Assembly: GCA_029204225.1 (NCBI GenBank)
Contig: CM055106.1
Span: 39,771,827 to 39,835,826 of the forward strand
Source of the DNA: Diphasiastrum complanatum
Lineage: Eukaryota; Streptophyta; Lycopodiopsida; Lycopodiales; Lycopodiaceae
DNA length: 64,000 bases
Reading direction: 5' to 3'
In this document: positions 33,700 through 45,260 of the stretch, one piece after another
Layout of the letters: each line of letters starts with the position of its first letter
How positions within the stretch are numbered: the first letter of the stretch is position 1
Notes under the pieces: model-generated
Database searches by the model: none
What the model saw: only the letters and a program-made list of their open reading frames with translations
What the model was told of the DNA's origin: nothing
Position numbers and translations under genes: made by a program

Positions 33700-35776
33700 A
33701 GTTAAAAAATGGAAGCTCTTTTTTTTTTTTATCAAACTTTCTCATATAAAAAATGCCTGACTCAGAACCAAAGGTAGGAGTAATATTTAAAAAGTTAACC
33801 GGATTGTCACTAGCCTCCTCATTCTTGATGGTCAAGTATTCTAGAGGATAAATCCATTTAGCATAATCACAGGCACGAGGTGGTTCTTTATCCAAAAATA
33901 AAAGCGCATTCGGATTGTTAATAAAACAGATGTCATCTATATATCGAAAGGTATTATTGAACGCCTGTAAGTACTCAATTTTACCAAGTCTGGCAAGTAT
34001 TTTCATAAAATGTAATTCATAAAATGATAGATACCAATTACACCAAGTAGGGGAACATGCAAAGCCCATGGGTAAACCACAAACTTGTCTCCAAACTTTG
34101 TTTCCTAGTCTCACTATGCAATGGTCAATCAATAAATTATTCCATTGGCAGAGTAGTATTTTGTCCATATGAGTCCATTTTTTAGTTGGTTTGTTTACCC
34201 ACTTCCATTTACATTCCTCATGATTAGGTTTGCATTTATAGGCAAGACTCCCGTTCTTGTTAAATTTGAATGCATACAAGTTCATCTTACGTATAACAAT
34301 TTTTAGCCTGTCCAGGCCATTAAGAGAGATGTTTTCATAACACTTAGAGATGTCGGTAGACCACATAGAAGTAATTTATTTGGCACATTAAGATAGAATT
34401 CAGTGGATGAGTTACACTACCAAAATAGGTTGGAATCCAGATTTAGGTAACTCCGGTATGAATTTGCCTTAAGGCCTGCACCGTCCATGAGGAGCGGAGA
34501 CAGAATACCAAGAGCTCCAGAAAGAAATGTGGCCACCTTTGAAAAGTAGCAGTCGTGTGCATTTGTAATCCATCTAAAAGCATTTTTATGTGCTTTAAAG
34601 GTACATAGTAGAAAAGGTAATTCTTCTTTCCCTATAAGGTAATCCGGCAACTTATTAGAAAAGGTATGCTTAATAATTGTCATAGCATTATCAATGGTAT
34701 TGTTACCTGCCTCTGGAAAAGGGGCAAAATTTGGACTAGATAATCTTTGCAAAGCCAAGTTTCTAACAAAATAGATGCAAATGAAACAAGGATTACGTTG
34801 GGCCTTATCCATTCACATACATATAGGTAGTAATCCAGTTACGCTCATCATTCTTTAAATCGTTTCTTATGGTGCTTTTACCGTGAAGCCATCTGGTCTT
34901 CTTTAAAAAGTTTGTAACAGCATGTTTGCAAATTAGGGCATGTTCCACAATACTATCATGATCCATATTCTGATAAATGGATACAATTTTAGCCAATTTA
35001 AAGCATCCTTGGTAAAGTTCCAAAGTGGCCTCATTAATATTAGATTAACGTAAAGGAATATGATTAAGCCCTTTGCTCAAGTTGTTTCTTAAAATTTTGC
35101 CATTGGTAATCCCAATATTCATAGAAATAACAAACTTTCATCAGTAAACTCTTTAAAACGTTTAGAATTCGAGCAGGAAGAAGGTGGAATATTATCAATA
35201 TTAAACTCACAAAAGACTTGAAAGGGTTTATACAATAGAAATGGGTGCCAAAAGGTTTACGGAAGGAAGGCTCCAAAGTTTTTATGTAGTTTTGGCTGAT
35301 TTAAACTCAATAGTACGACGAGGCACCAAGGGTACTTGGCAACTTCTAGCTTGGTAGAATTCAAAGGCAGATTGATTGTCAGTTTCACAAATTTTCTGAG
35401 AGAAGGATTCCAACTTGGAGGCACTATCTTCATCAAGGTCTTGGGTATAGATCAAAGGGTGAGGTGAGGTAGGAGGTTCAGTAAGGGTAGAAATATCAGT
35501 AGTAAAGTCACCATTTTCTTTTTCCAAACAGGTAAATATCTTTCAAATTTTTTCTTCAGTAACCATACGTTCAGCATAGTTAGAGAGGTTCGTATAGATT
35601 TTTTCAACCAATCTTAGGGTATCCTTCTTTTTAATAAAATCCATATAGATTTTGATCCAATATAAGGTAGTCATTAGGTCAACAAGGCAAAAGATTTTAT
35701 CGTCAGGGCTAGCAACATTACATGTAGCTATATCATAAGAAATAATAAGTTTGTGAACATCAACAACTTTCTTCAT
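33700..35776 (-). pseudogene. Penelope-like retroelement reverse transcriptase, 3'-truncated
   Basis: Minus-strand frames in order: 35543-35776 and 35282-35527 (N-terminal extension), 35064-35276, 34805-35023, 34417-34812 and 33566-34366. The 34417-34812 frame has NPCFICIYFVRNLAL, ELPFLLCTFKAHKNAFRWIT and LKANSYRSYL. The last frame has the RT palm: STDISKCYENI (motif A, Asp at residue 5), GLPMGFACSP (motif B, residues 97-106), and FRYIDDICFINNP (motif C, YIDD 142-145). IYPLEYLTIKNE, VNFLNITPTF and YMRKFDKKKKE follow. The KAHK, FRYIDD, IYP and DKK boxes are those of Penelope-like RTs, not of LTR or LINE elements. The thumb end and any GIY-YIG endonuclease are absent; similarity ends at about 33705, next to the microsatellite. 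Several frame changes make it inactive. Catalytic residues of the palm are intact. Confidence 0.72.
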
Positions 35777-35909
35777 GCAACATATGACAGTCTGAACAAA
35801 GGGGTTAGGCAGAGGAAGGGGCTCCCCATAACCAAGAGCAAATGTGTCATGAAACCATCATGTGGACTACACCATAAAACAGACCTAGTTAGCCATAAAA
35901 TACAAGTAA

Positions 35910-35952
35910 AGGTAAAGGTTTGGTACTATCCCGACCAAAAGGTAGTCGGGTT
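35910..35952. other. Short hairpin upstream of the Penelope-like ORFs
   Basis: CCCGAC and GTCGGG flank a nine-base loop at about 35932-35952, about 150 bp 5' of the first RT-side frame. Penelope-like elements can carry hammerhead ribozymes in this region, but the CUGANGA...GAAA core was not found. Confidence 0.4.
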
Positions 35953-35959
35953 CGCATCT

Positions 35960-36670
35960 TAAAAAGATGTTGAGAGAGAGTAACAAGATTTCACATAGTC
36001 CCCCTTGACAAGTCAAGACCAAACCTTTTAAACCGTTTAATTTATAGCATAACTTGTGAAAACAAAGTTGTATAAAGTCTTATAGTACAGAGTCCCATAA
36101 AGTGAAACAAGTTTTAGGACATCCAGTTATTACCTGCCACCATCCCACAAAACACAACCGCACGAGTTAGTTACATGAGGAAGACATGTGTCATAGCCAA
36201 ACATGTTAGATTTTTTATGCTCAGCCTTAAACAAATCATTCAAGTAATGAGCATCCTGAAAAACCCGAAATCCGACTTCATATTTTCAGAACTTCACATT
36301 TTTTTCTTTTACCGTAAAAACAATTTTATTAGGAACCTTCGCCTTTTTCGCTCCTTAGCAAAAAGTTCGACACTCTAGCCAAGTGGCCATAATGCTTTAG
36401 CAATCATTTTTGGGCATTTTCACCTTTTTCGTCTTTTTTGCTACCTTAAATCTAAGGGCACCTTAGGGATTTACATACCTTTAGTAAAAGGGCAACTTCA
36501 GGAGTTGCATACCTTCAGTCTAAGGGTACCTTCGGGCTTTTCGGCTCTTTCGTGTTTTGCTACATTAGCTAACCAATGTCTCCAACTTATCAACAAACCC
36601 TAAAAACCAGCTGGACAAACCAAATATCCCAAAGGCGGTTACCAACTTTGTACATATGCAAAGACTAGCG
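35960..36670. other. Unassigned spacer
   Basis: No coding frame is recognised. The GGGYACCTTCGGGCTTTT segment near 36525 resembles one at 47043. Both lie upstream of a copia gag start. Confidence 0.4.
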
Positions 36671-36679
36671 TAAATAGGA

Positions 36680-37039
36680 ATAAAGGCTTGTAAGATGTTT
36701 GTTCCTCGACACTTGTAGATCTATATATCAGCTGATTCAAGCTATGTAAGTGTTATGTCAAGAATTTGAATTGATTGAGATTCTCTTTCAATCAAAGTTT
36801 TTTGTAGCCAGCATTATTATGCTCAACAAGCTGAAGTTATTGCTTCAAGCTATTGTACTCATTGTTGATATTAATCAGAGTGCAATTTTTGTCTCACTAC
36901 TACGTTGTTCACTTGTGCATATTGTATGAATTCTTCTACTTGAATAATTCTGTTGCTAACTATTGCGTTTCCGTTCCTACATACCGTGCTCCAATCATCG
37001 AACTTCCGTTGCCGCTCGTCCACATGCGGTCTTACGACA
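36680..37039 (+). repeat. Probable copia 5' LTR (right end defined by PBS)
   Basis: The sequence ends ...CTTACGACA immediately before TGGTATCAAAGCA at 37040. TATATA-containing sequence lies near 36722. The left border is not determined, and no matching 3' LTR was found in the window. Confidence 0.5.
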
Positions 37040-37052
37040 TGGTATCAAAGCA
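37040..37052 (+). other. Copia primer-binding site
   Basis: TGGTATCAAAGCA matches the initiator tRNA-Met PBS used by copia elements and lies about 150 bp before the gag start. Confidence 0.85.
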
Positions 37053-37189
37053 GACATTACAATAATCTGCATTTTTACTGCGGATTATCAGTGTTGTTTC
37101 TATGAAGACATCTTTTTTAGCAAACACATAGCCAACAGTATTCTGACAGTCGTTGTTTCTACCAATGAACTCGTTCAACCAGAATAGAT

Positions 37190-38025
37190 CCATCATCTAG
37201 TTCATGTCTCATTGACAAACTCGATGGAGATAACTACCATCTCTGGAAATTCAAGATGAAGGTTATACTTCTAGCCAAAGAACTGTGGGACATCGTTGAT
37301 GGCACAGAGCTCAAACTAGAAGGTGATGCAACCATCATCACCAAGTGGAGACTGAGAGATGGCAAAGCATTTGCCATGATCACCCTCAACATCAAGGATA
37401 CTTAGGTCAGCCACATACGTGCTGCTCAAACAACTAAGGATGCATGGGACATCCTAGCAACTCTCTACGACATCAGAGACGTTACATCCAAGCTTCATCT
37501 GAGGAAGAAATTCTTCACCCTCAGAATATCTGAGACAGATAGTATTTTAAATCACCTCAACACATTCAAGAATCTTATGGAACAGATGACTGCAACCGAC
37601 TCAATCATAGAAGATTTTGATGCACTCATGACTCTATTATCGAGTCTACATGATGCTTACAAAAATTGGGTAATGGCAATTTCTACCCAGGAGTACCTCA
37701 CTCTATGAAGAGTAATTTTGCTGCTCCTACAAGAAGAGATCAGAAGATCAACATCCTCCTCAGGCTCATGATCGGATCCTCAAGCTCTGTATTCAAAAAA
37801 TCAGAAGTTTAATCCAAGAAGTCTACAAAGTCAGACTCTACTAACAAAAAGAGCAACATGCAGTCTGGACCAAATTCTGGTCCAGAATCAAATTGAAGAT
37901 CTTCATCATTCCAACCAGTGCAAAAACTTTTCTGCAGATACTGTAAGAGAACTGGCCACGAAATCAAGGATTTTCTTCTTCTTAGAAGCACAAGACGATA
38001 TGAATGCTCATTAGTCTTGTCTGGC
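37190..38025 (+). pseudogene. Ty1/copia gag (UBN2 type)
   Basis: Reading from about 37200: LWKFKMKVILLAKELWDIVD, WRLRDGKAFAMITLNIKD, TTKDAWDILATLYDIRDVTS, LHLRKKFFTLRISETDSIL, HLNTFKNLMEQM and LMTLLSSLHDAYKNWVMAIS. A shifted knuckle FCRYCKRTGHEIKDF follows near 37930. This is the copia Gag core, which forms the particle. There is a TAG where CAG is expected (KDT*VSH at about 37402), a stop after EYLTL, and a frame change before the knuckle. The sequence then breaks off into unrelated DNA at about 38030. The family matches the gag fragment at 60600-60980, not the gag of the minus copy at 45300-45830. Confidence 0.85.
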
Positions 38026-38029
38026 AAAT

Positions 38030-39450
38030 TCCTCTAGAATCCACACATGTTACTCACATATCTCACCGAGAATCTTGTAACTCAACTACAAAAGATATTT
38101 TATTTCTTATGAGTAAATAATATATTCAAAAAATCTTTGAGATAAATAACATTCACTCTCAGCAGTTTTCCAGTTCAATTCACCTCTAATAACATAATTT
38201 CTTCCACTCAATCAACCATTCCCTAACCCTAGTACTCACACTAAGATTAGATTAATCTAATACAAACATCTCAGACTTAAATTCTGATCAAACTTTCTCC
38301 TATTCCACCATAAATGCAATTAGTAATTTTTTACCTTACATTGTACTACTAATAGACAATAATTCAAATTCAAACCAATTCTAGTTCCAAACTATATCAC
38401 ACAATTCCTAGAGAATTTCTCTTATTCGAAAAGTTTGAATTAGGTATTTTACTTTGAATCTATCCAAAATTACTATCGGAAAAATCTCATTTCTATACCA
38501 CATAACCAACATATCCTCAAATAAAATTTTATCCCATCATTTCACCCCTTCTTTTAAAGAGATTATCAATTTTTATAAAAGTTAACTGGAAAAAAGACGT
38601 ATAAAAATATCCAAATCCATGAAAAGTCAGTAATAAGTGCTTTCCACAAAAGAATTCACTCAAATACAAACAGGTATTTTTCTTCAAATATTTTCAACAC
38701 GAGTGACAGTACTATCATTCTGCTAAAATTCATTTATGCAAAAGAGATATCCTAGGTTTAAGAAATTGAAACACAATCACCTTAGAATTTACCTAAATTC
38801 CAAGTCTATTCACCAAAGTAGTAATTCATATGATAAAACACTCTTTTAGAAAAATACTTCATGCTGGAGAGAATCATATAAACCAGTCTGATGTCTTATA
38901 TTCAAGAAATTACTAAGAAGTAAAGGATTAATTTAGAAAGCAAGAAATAGATTTGAGGGCCTTTGATTTTGTAAATAGTAAGATACCACATTGGGATCTA
39001 GATTAAACCTCAAAATTTTTCAAAAAAACCCCACATTTTATCAACGGTTTTTCTTTTTCACATATCATGACTAGGTACTAAAATACTCCATTGATAATCA
39101 GATATTTACAATACTAGATTTTCTTTTCCAAAATTACTAATGTCCCATACCACTAGCTTTTCTTTCTAGAAAACCCTTAACCACTTTATCTGATATTCAA
39201 GAGACTCATTGATCGTCTAGCTCTCCTATAGTCCATATAGGATATTATCTCTTGTTCTCAAATATTGAAGAATCCATTTATTTGGATGACAGGCATGCCT
39301 ATCGAATGGATACCACAGATCCATATCTGATCACGTTATTTAAACAGAATAATTAACATGGTTCAACATTACATTTCGATCCTTCCAAATTAGTGATAAG
39401 CTTCGAACCCCTATGGATCCAAGAGCATTAACTCTAGGGACAAGCTTCTA
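38030..39450. other. AT-rich insertion between copia gag and pol
   Basis: About 1.4 kb of AT-rich, stop-rich sequence with no assignable frame. It begins TGGCAAATTCCTCTAGAATC, faintly like the LTR edge at 27767. It may be a solo LTR of another family or the scar joining two elements. Confidence 0.4.
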
Positions 39451-39475
39451 TCAACTAACAGATCCAATGTAATCC

Positions 39476-41100
39476 ATGTATCAAATTCCACTTCTAACAT
39501 CACAATTGACATCAAGTCACATAGAAGACAAGTGTTGGTTAAATCCAAAAATTGATTGCATTCATTGTCATAAACGGGATCATGCAACAGTAGATTGTTA
39601 TCAAAATCCCAGAAAGAAAAAGGAGCAAAATCGAAGCAAACCTTCATATTCAAACTATGTTGAAGACAAATCAGAATATTCTAGAGCAATAGAAGATAGG
39701 ACGACAAGAAATTCAACAGCATATGTTTGTGCTGATCAATGTTGTTCATCAGATTCAAAAATTTGAGAAGTAGTACTTGATTCGGGAGCCACCTCACATT
39801 TTGTTTCCTCGAAGTAAATTCTATCCGAGTACAAGAAGATGAATTATTTGAGATTCATTATACTTGGAGACGGTTCTAAGCACATAGTTGATGGGACAAG
39901 TGTACTATGGTTGGACACGAATCAGGGTGACAAGAAACTGAAAGACGTTCTCTATGTCTCTACTCTTGATAAAGATCTTCTATCTGTAGCAAAGATAGTT
40001 GATACAGACATGTCAGTAACCTTCACAAAAAACTCTTGTAAATTGTTCGATGAAGATTCTGATAACCTAGTTCCTAAAGGCAACAGAGAAGAAAATTTGT
40101 ATCACTTGAACATTCAAACTCGAATTGAACAAGCAAATTAAACTCAAGAGTCGACAAATATTCTGTGGCACAAGAGGCTATCTCACATGAACATGGAAGC
40201 CTTGTACCAAGCCAACAAAAGTCAGAGAATCGAAGGAGTTGAAATCAAAAGTAGAGATACTCAAACTACTTGCAAATCTTGTCTTAAAGGCAAAATGACT
40301 AGAATACCTTTCAGTAAGGATGTTCATAAAGCAACCAAGGTACTGAAAATTGTGCATTCAGATATTTGTGGACCATTCGGAGTATTGTCTTTAGGTGATG
40401 CAAAATACTTCATAATATTTATTGACGACTTCAGTAAGTTCGCTATAGTATACTTTATTCGTACAAAATCTGAAGCTTTTGAGAAATTCGTTGAGTATAC
40501 GAATTGGACTGAGAAGCAGACAAGCAATAAGTTGAAATAGATTCGCACAAATCATGGAGGTGAGTACATTTCCAACGAATTCAAAGCTTATTGTATTGAT
40601 TGAGGTATTATGCATACGAAGACTGCATCATACACACCTCAGCACAATGGAATAGTTGAACGAAGAAATCGTACACTTATGGAAGCTACTAGGTGTATGA
40701 TGGCTCATGCGAAAGCACCAAAATAGTTGTGGGTGGAAGCAGTGGCTACATCGAATTATCTTCAGAATCAAATTCTGAAATTTTGAATACTGGATAAAAA
40801 TCCTCATGAGATAAGGTGGCAGTCAAAACCAAATCTAGCACATGTTCGGACATTCAGATGCACAGTGTATATGCACATACTAAACAAATTGATAAAAAAA
40901 CTTGATGAAAAGACAGAACAAGATTTTCTGGTAGGATTCCAGTTACATTCATCATATTATCGAGTCTACATGTCCGAAATTGGCAGAATAAAAGTAGTTC
41001 GAGATGTCAAATTCAATGAGTCAAAATACATAACAGACTGACTTAGTCGGCTATGAAATTCTCAAAAATTATTATGAGCTACCAATGACAGAAATAAAGC
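39476..41100 (+). pseudogene. Ty1/copia gag end, protease and integrase (plus copy)
   Basis: Plus-strand order: knuckle residues DKCWLNPKIDCIHCHKRDHA, the protease site VLDSGATSHFVSS (about 39780), then LKDVLYVSTLDKDLLSVAKI. The GAG-pre-integrase box ILWHKRLSHMNM and C..C of the integrase finger (TTCKSCLKGKMTRIPF) come next. The core follows: VHSDICGPF, FIIFIDDFSKFA and HGGEYISNEFKAY, then the Glu box YTPQHNGIVERRNRTLMEA. Stops interrupt at K*IRT, CID*GIMH, APK*LW, ILKF*IL and others. The reading mirrors the minus-strand copy at 43665-45260 almost residue for residue, which allows direct comparison of the lesions. Confidence 0.9.
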
Positions 41101-42775
41101 AAGCAGATGATGAACGAGAATTACCAGATTCAGAGGGAGTTCAAGATCGAGTTCCTGATAGACTTGAATCACCAATCGAATTCCAGCAAACAAGGTCGAA
41201 CTTGAAACTGCGAATGTAGCCATCAAATTTTGTGGTTTCTCAGACGAACCTCAAACATTCGAAAAAGGTATTGATGGACCAGATAAAAATCACTGGATTC
41301 AAGCAATGGAGGACAAAATGTCATCCATGTATAAGAACAGTGTATGGACACTTGCACCTATACCTGATGGAAGAAAACCAGTCAAATGCAAGTGGATCTA
41401 CAAGATCAAAACAGGTCTTGTAGAGAAAACATCAGATACAAAGCAAGGTTGGTTGTGAAAGGTTTTTCACAAAAATATGGAATCAACTACACTGATACTT
41501 TCTCACTGATAGTCAAACACACATCAATTCACTTGTTATTCGCTTATGCAGTGGCTCATGATCTGAAAATCCATATTGTGGATGAGAAAACTGCTTTCTT
41601 GCACGTAAAATTGGAAGAATATTTATTCATGGACCAACCACTTGGTTTTGTAAGCCAAGTATATCCAGAATTTTGGATGTCATATGAATAAAAGCATTTG
41701 TGGTTTAAAACAAGCAGCCAGACAATGGTATAGAAAGAAGGACGAAGCAGTACCTTCCGTAGGCTTCAAACCTCTATTTGCTGAATCAAATGTCTATTTT
41801 ATGTCCAAAATGAAATAATCATTCTAGATATTTATGTTGACAACACTCTTACCTTTTCAAGAAAGATAAATTAATTTCAAATGTCAAAAGAGACATTTCT
41901 GGGATATTTGAGATTGCTAACCTAGGAGAAGCAAAAATCTATCTAGGCTTGCAGATCGAAAGAGACTTTGAAGGTGGTAAGTTGTATCTTCACCAACAAA
42001 AGTACACTCGAAAAATCATTGAAGACTTCAACATGCTCGAATGCAAAGGTGTGCATACTCCCATGATACCTAGAACAATATTGAGCAAGGCAGATTGTCC
42101 GCAGACTCTACAAATGGCCAATACACCCTATCGCCGGCTGATTGGATCATTGTTATATCTTGCAAACCACACCAAACCTGATATAGCATTTGTAGTACAT
42201 AGGCTGAGCCAATTTAATCAGAACCCAAGATCATTGAATTGGAAGTTAGCAAAGAGAGTAGTACAATATCTCTAGGAAACGAAAGACTATGGACTGTGTT
42301 ATTCAAAGGAAGCTGGATTTCGAATCGAATCTTATAGTGATGCAAGCTGGGCATTCATGAAGGATGATAGCAAAAGTATTTCAGGAAGTTGTACTCTAGC
42401 ATCTGGTGTAGCCATACTTTGGATAAGCAAGAAGCAAACAACAGTAGCCCAATCTTCTTGTGAAGCTGAATATGTAGCAGCAACCAAGATGGCAAATGAG
42501 CTGATATGGATCAAGCAAATGTTGGAAGGATTTGATGATACTATTTTTGAACCTTATGTCTTGTTAATGGATAACACTTCAGCAATCTATCTTACAAAAG
42601 ATCTTGTATTTCATTAAAAAACGAAGCATATAGCTATCAAGTATCATGTTATTTGGGACTTAGTCAAAAAGAAGATACTGAAGACAGTCTTCATACCCAT
42701 AGAGGAAATGACAGCTGATATCATTGCAAAGCCACTTAGTAAAGCTTTGTTTGAGAAGTAGCGAAGAATATTGGG
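41100..42775 (+). pseudogene. Ty1/copia RT and RNase H (plus copy), YVDN active site
   Basis: Continuing the plus copy: AMEDKMSSMYKNSVWTLAP in a shifted frame, RYKARLVVKGFSQKYGINYT, ADLKIHIVDEKTAFLH-type RT block, FMDQPLGFV, CGLKQAARQWY and LDIYVDNTLTF. IYLGLQIERDFEG, YRRLIGSLLYLANHTKPDIA, then RNase H (SYSDASWAFMKDD, AQSSCEAEYVAA, MDNTSAIYL, KHIAIKYH, TADIIAKPLS) follow. The catalytic YVDD reads YVDN. At least three frame changes and several stops separate the pieces. The minus copy lacks this half, so the inverted arms end near 41130. Confidence 0.9.
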
Positions 42776-42805
42776 GTTAATCCAACTGTCCACTTTGAGA
42801 GAGAG

Positions 42806-43545
42806 TTGTAGAACACCTGATTAGACAGATCTCGGTTCTACTAACAAAGTACACAATTTATTTGACAAATAATGAGAAAACGAACTCGAACTCGAAACAT
42901 TTCTATTCGTGTTCAACTTCGAAAGATTCGCAAAATATTCTTGTAGTAAGATTCGCAAATAGATTTCTTATGGTGACTCAAAAGATTCGCGAACAAGTTC
43001 TTGTCGCAAAATATTCTGTTTCTTGTTCAAACCTCACCTGTCGTGAAATTGTCGCCTATCGCGAACGATTTGCAAAATACTTTGATTCTTATTCAAGCTC
43101 AAAACTGTCAATTGTCGTGAACAATTCGCGAAATACGAAGATGTCACGAAGAGACAAAGTGTCGTGAATAATTCGCGAAACACGAAGCTTAGACGAAGAG
43201 ATAAACTGTCGTGAACAATTCATGAACAAACATTATTCGAGCCTGGAAACAGAGCATTTATTTGAATATCAACTATCGTAATGGTTAGATCTACTATTAC
43301 AGAAATAAAAGGCCAAAAGGCCTATCCTGTAGCAATATAAACACATGTGCACTACTTGTTGTAACTACTCTACAACTCACTCAATCAGAGAGACACATCA
43401 GAGAAATTAGGCAGCAAGAGATGTATACTGATGATTCAGATTCAAAATTATAAGTTTGTTTTTTATCAAAGTTTCTCAATTTATGATTGTCTAAAATTGT
43501 CTAAAGTTGTCTCTTAATTTTGCATGCTAATTCAATCAAGGCAAA
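42806..43545 (+). repeat. Probable copia 3' LTR with TTCGCGAA-type repeats
   Basis: It follows the RNase H end and a purine-rich GAGAGAG tract and starts TGTAGAACACCTG. It contains repeated TGTCGTGAAYAATTCGCGAA units (43113, 43160, partial at 43207 and 43032) and a TATAAA at about 43337. The right border and matching 5' LTR are not identified. Confidence 0.55.
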
Positions 43546-43569
43546 AACTTTTCTATTAGTACATAGACC

Positions 43570-43660
43570 AGAAACAAACCCGATTGAAGACACTGATATT
43601 AGTTTGATTAAATTCAAACTTTCACCGTGTACTCTGAGAAAGAATTATTACTATTTTTCC
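43570..43660. repeat. Short dispersed repeat, copy 1
   Basis: GACACTGATATTAGTTTGAT through GAAGAATTATTACTATTTTTCC-like sequence matches 55836-55912 with few changes. It ends where the minus-strand copia copy begins. Confidence 0.75.
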
Positions 43661-43664
43661 TATA

Positions 43665-45260
43665 AAACTCCCTCTGAATCTGGTAATTCTCATTCATCAT
43701 CTGCTTGGTTTACTTCTGTCGTTGGTAGCTCATAATAAGTTTTGAGAATTTCATAGCCGACTAAATCACTGTTTGCTATGTACTCTGACTCATCAAATTT
43801 GACATCTCGAACAACTCTTATTCTGCCAGTTTCGGGTATGTAGACTCGATAATATGATAAATGTAACTCGAATCCTACCAGAAAATCTGGTTCTGATGTG
43901 CATATAAACTGCACATCTGAATGTCCGAACATGTGCAAGATTTGGCTTCGACTTCCACCATATCTCATGAGGAGTTTTATCCGGTATTTGAGATTTCAGA
44001 ATTCGATTTTGAAGATAATTCGATGTAGCCACTGCTTCTGCCCACAACTGTTTTGGTGCTTTCGCATGAGCCATCATACACCTAGCAGCTTCCATAAGTG
44101 TACGATTCATTCGTTCAGCAATTCCATGGTGTTGAGGTGTGTATGATGCAGTCTTCGTATGCATAATACCTCGATCAGTACAATAAGCTTTGAATTCTTT
44201 GAAAATGTACTCACCTCCATGATCTGTGCGAATATGTTTCAACTTATTGTATGTATGCTTCTCAACCCAATTTGTATACTCAACAAATTTCTCAAAAGCT
44301 TCAGATTCTGTACAAATAAAGTATACTACAGCGAATTTGTTGAAGTCATCAATAAACATTATGAAGTATTTTGCATCACCTAAAGACAATACTCCAATTG
44401 GTCAACAAATATCCGAATGCACAATTTTCAGTACCTTGGTTGCTTTATAAACATCTATACTGAAAGATGTTCTAGTCATTTTGTAGGATTCGCAAGTAGT
44501 TTGAATATCTCAACTTTTGATTTCGACTCCTTCGATTCTCTGACTTTTGTTAGCTTGGTACAAGGCTTCCATGTTCATGTGACATTGCCTCTTGTGCCAC
44601 AGAATATATGTCAATTCTTGAGTTTAATTAGCTTGTTTGATTCGAGTTCGAATGTTCAAGTGATACAAATTTTCTTCTCTGTTGCCTTTAGTAACTAGGT
44701 TATCAGAATCTTCATCAAACAATTTACAAGAGTTCTTTGTAAAGGTTACTGACATTCCTGTATCGACTATCTTTGCTATGGATAGAAGATCTTTATCAAG
44801 AGTAAGGACATAGAGAACTTCCTCCAGTCTCTCGTCACTCTGATTTGTGTCCAACCACAGTACACCAGTTCCATGAACTACATGTTTAGAACCATCTCCA
44901 AGTATAATGAATCTCAAATAATTCGTCTTTTTGTACTCATATAAAATTTGTTTCGAGGAAACAAAATGTGAGGTGGCTCCCGAATCAAGTACTACTTCTC
45001 AAAATTTTGAATCTGATGAACAACAATGATCAGCACTAACATATGTTGTTGAGTTTCTTGTCGTCCTGTCTTTTGCTGCTCTAGGACATTCTGCATTGTC
45101 TTCGACATAATTTGAATATGAAGGTTCACTTCGATTTTGTTCTTTTTTGTTTCTGGGATTTTGATAATAGTCTACTGCTGCATGACCCTGTTTATGACAA
45201 TGAATGCAATCAATTTTTGGATTTAGCCAACACTTGTCTTCTGTGTGATCTGATCTTTTG
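43665..45260 (-). pseudogene. Ty1/copia integrase, protease and gag knuckle (inverted second copy)
   Basis: Minus-strand frames reproduce the plus copy at 39520-41130. 44624-44917 has GDGSKHVVHGTGVLWLD and LYVLTLDKDLLSIAKI. 43793-44389 has SLGDAKYFIMFIDDFNKFAV, RTDHGGEYIFKEFKAYCTD, YTPQHHGIAERMNRTLMEA and AKAPKQLWAEAVATSNYLQ. 43690-43968 has FLVGFELHLSYYRVYIPE. The DSGATSHFVSS protease site and CNRCKRSDHTEDKC knuckle are visible in other frames. Integrase reads open where the plus copy has stops. The copy ends at about 43665 (LPDSEG equivalent) without RT or RNase H. Confidence 0.9.

Noticed and set aside
35543-36170. Hammerhead ribozyme near the Penelope-like element
   Set aside because: Penelope-like elements often carry one, but I found no CUGANGA box followed by a helix and GAAA. 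The CTGACGA at about 35705 on the minus strand lies inside the ORF and lacks the second core half.
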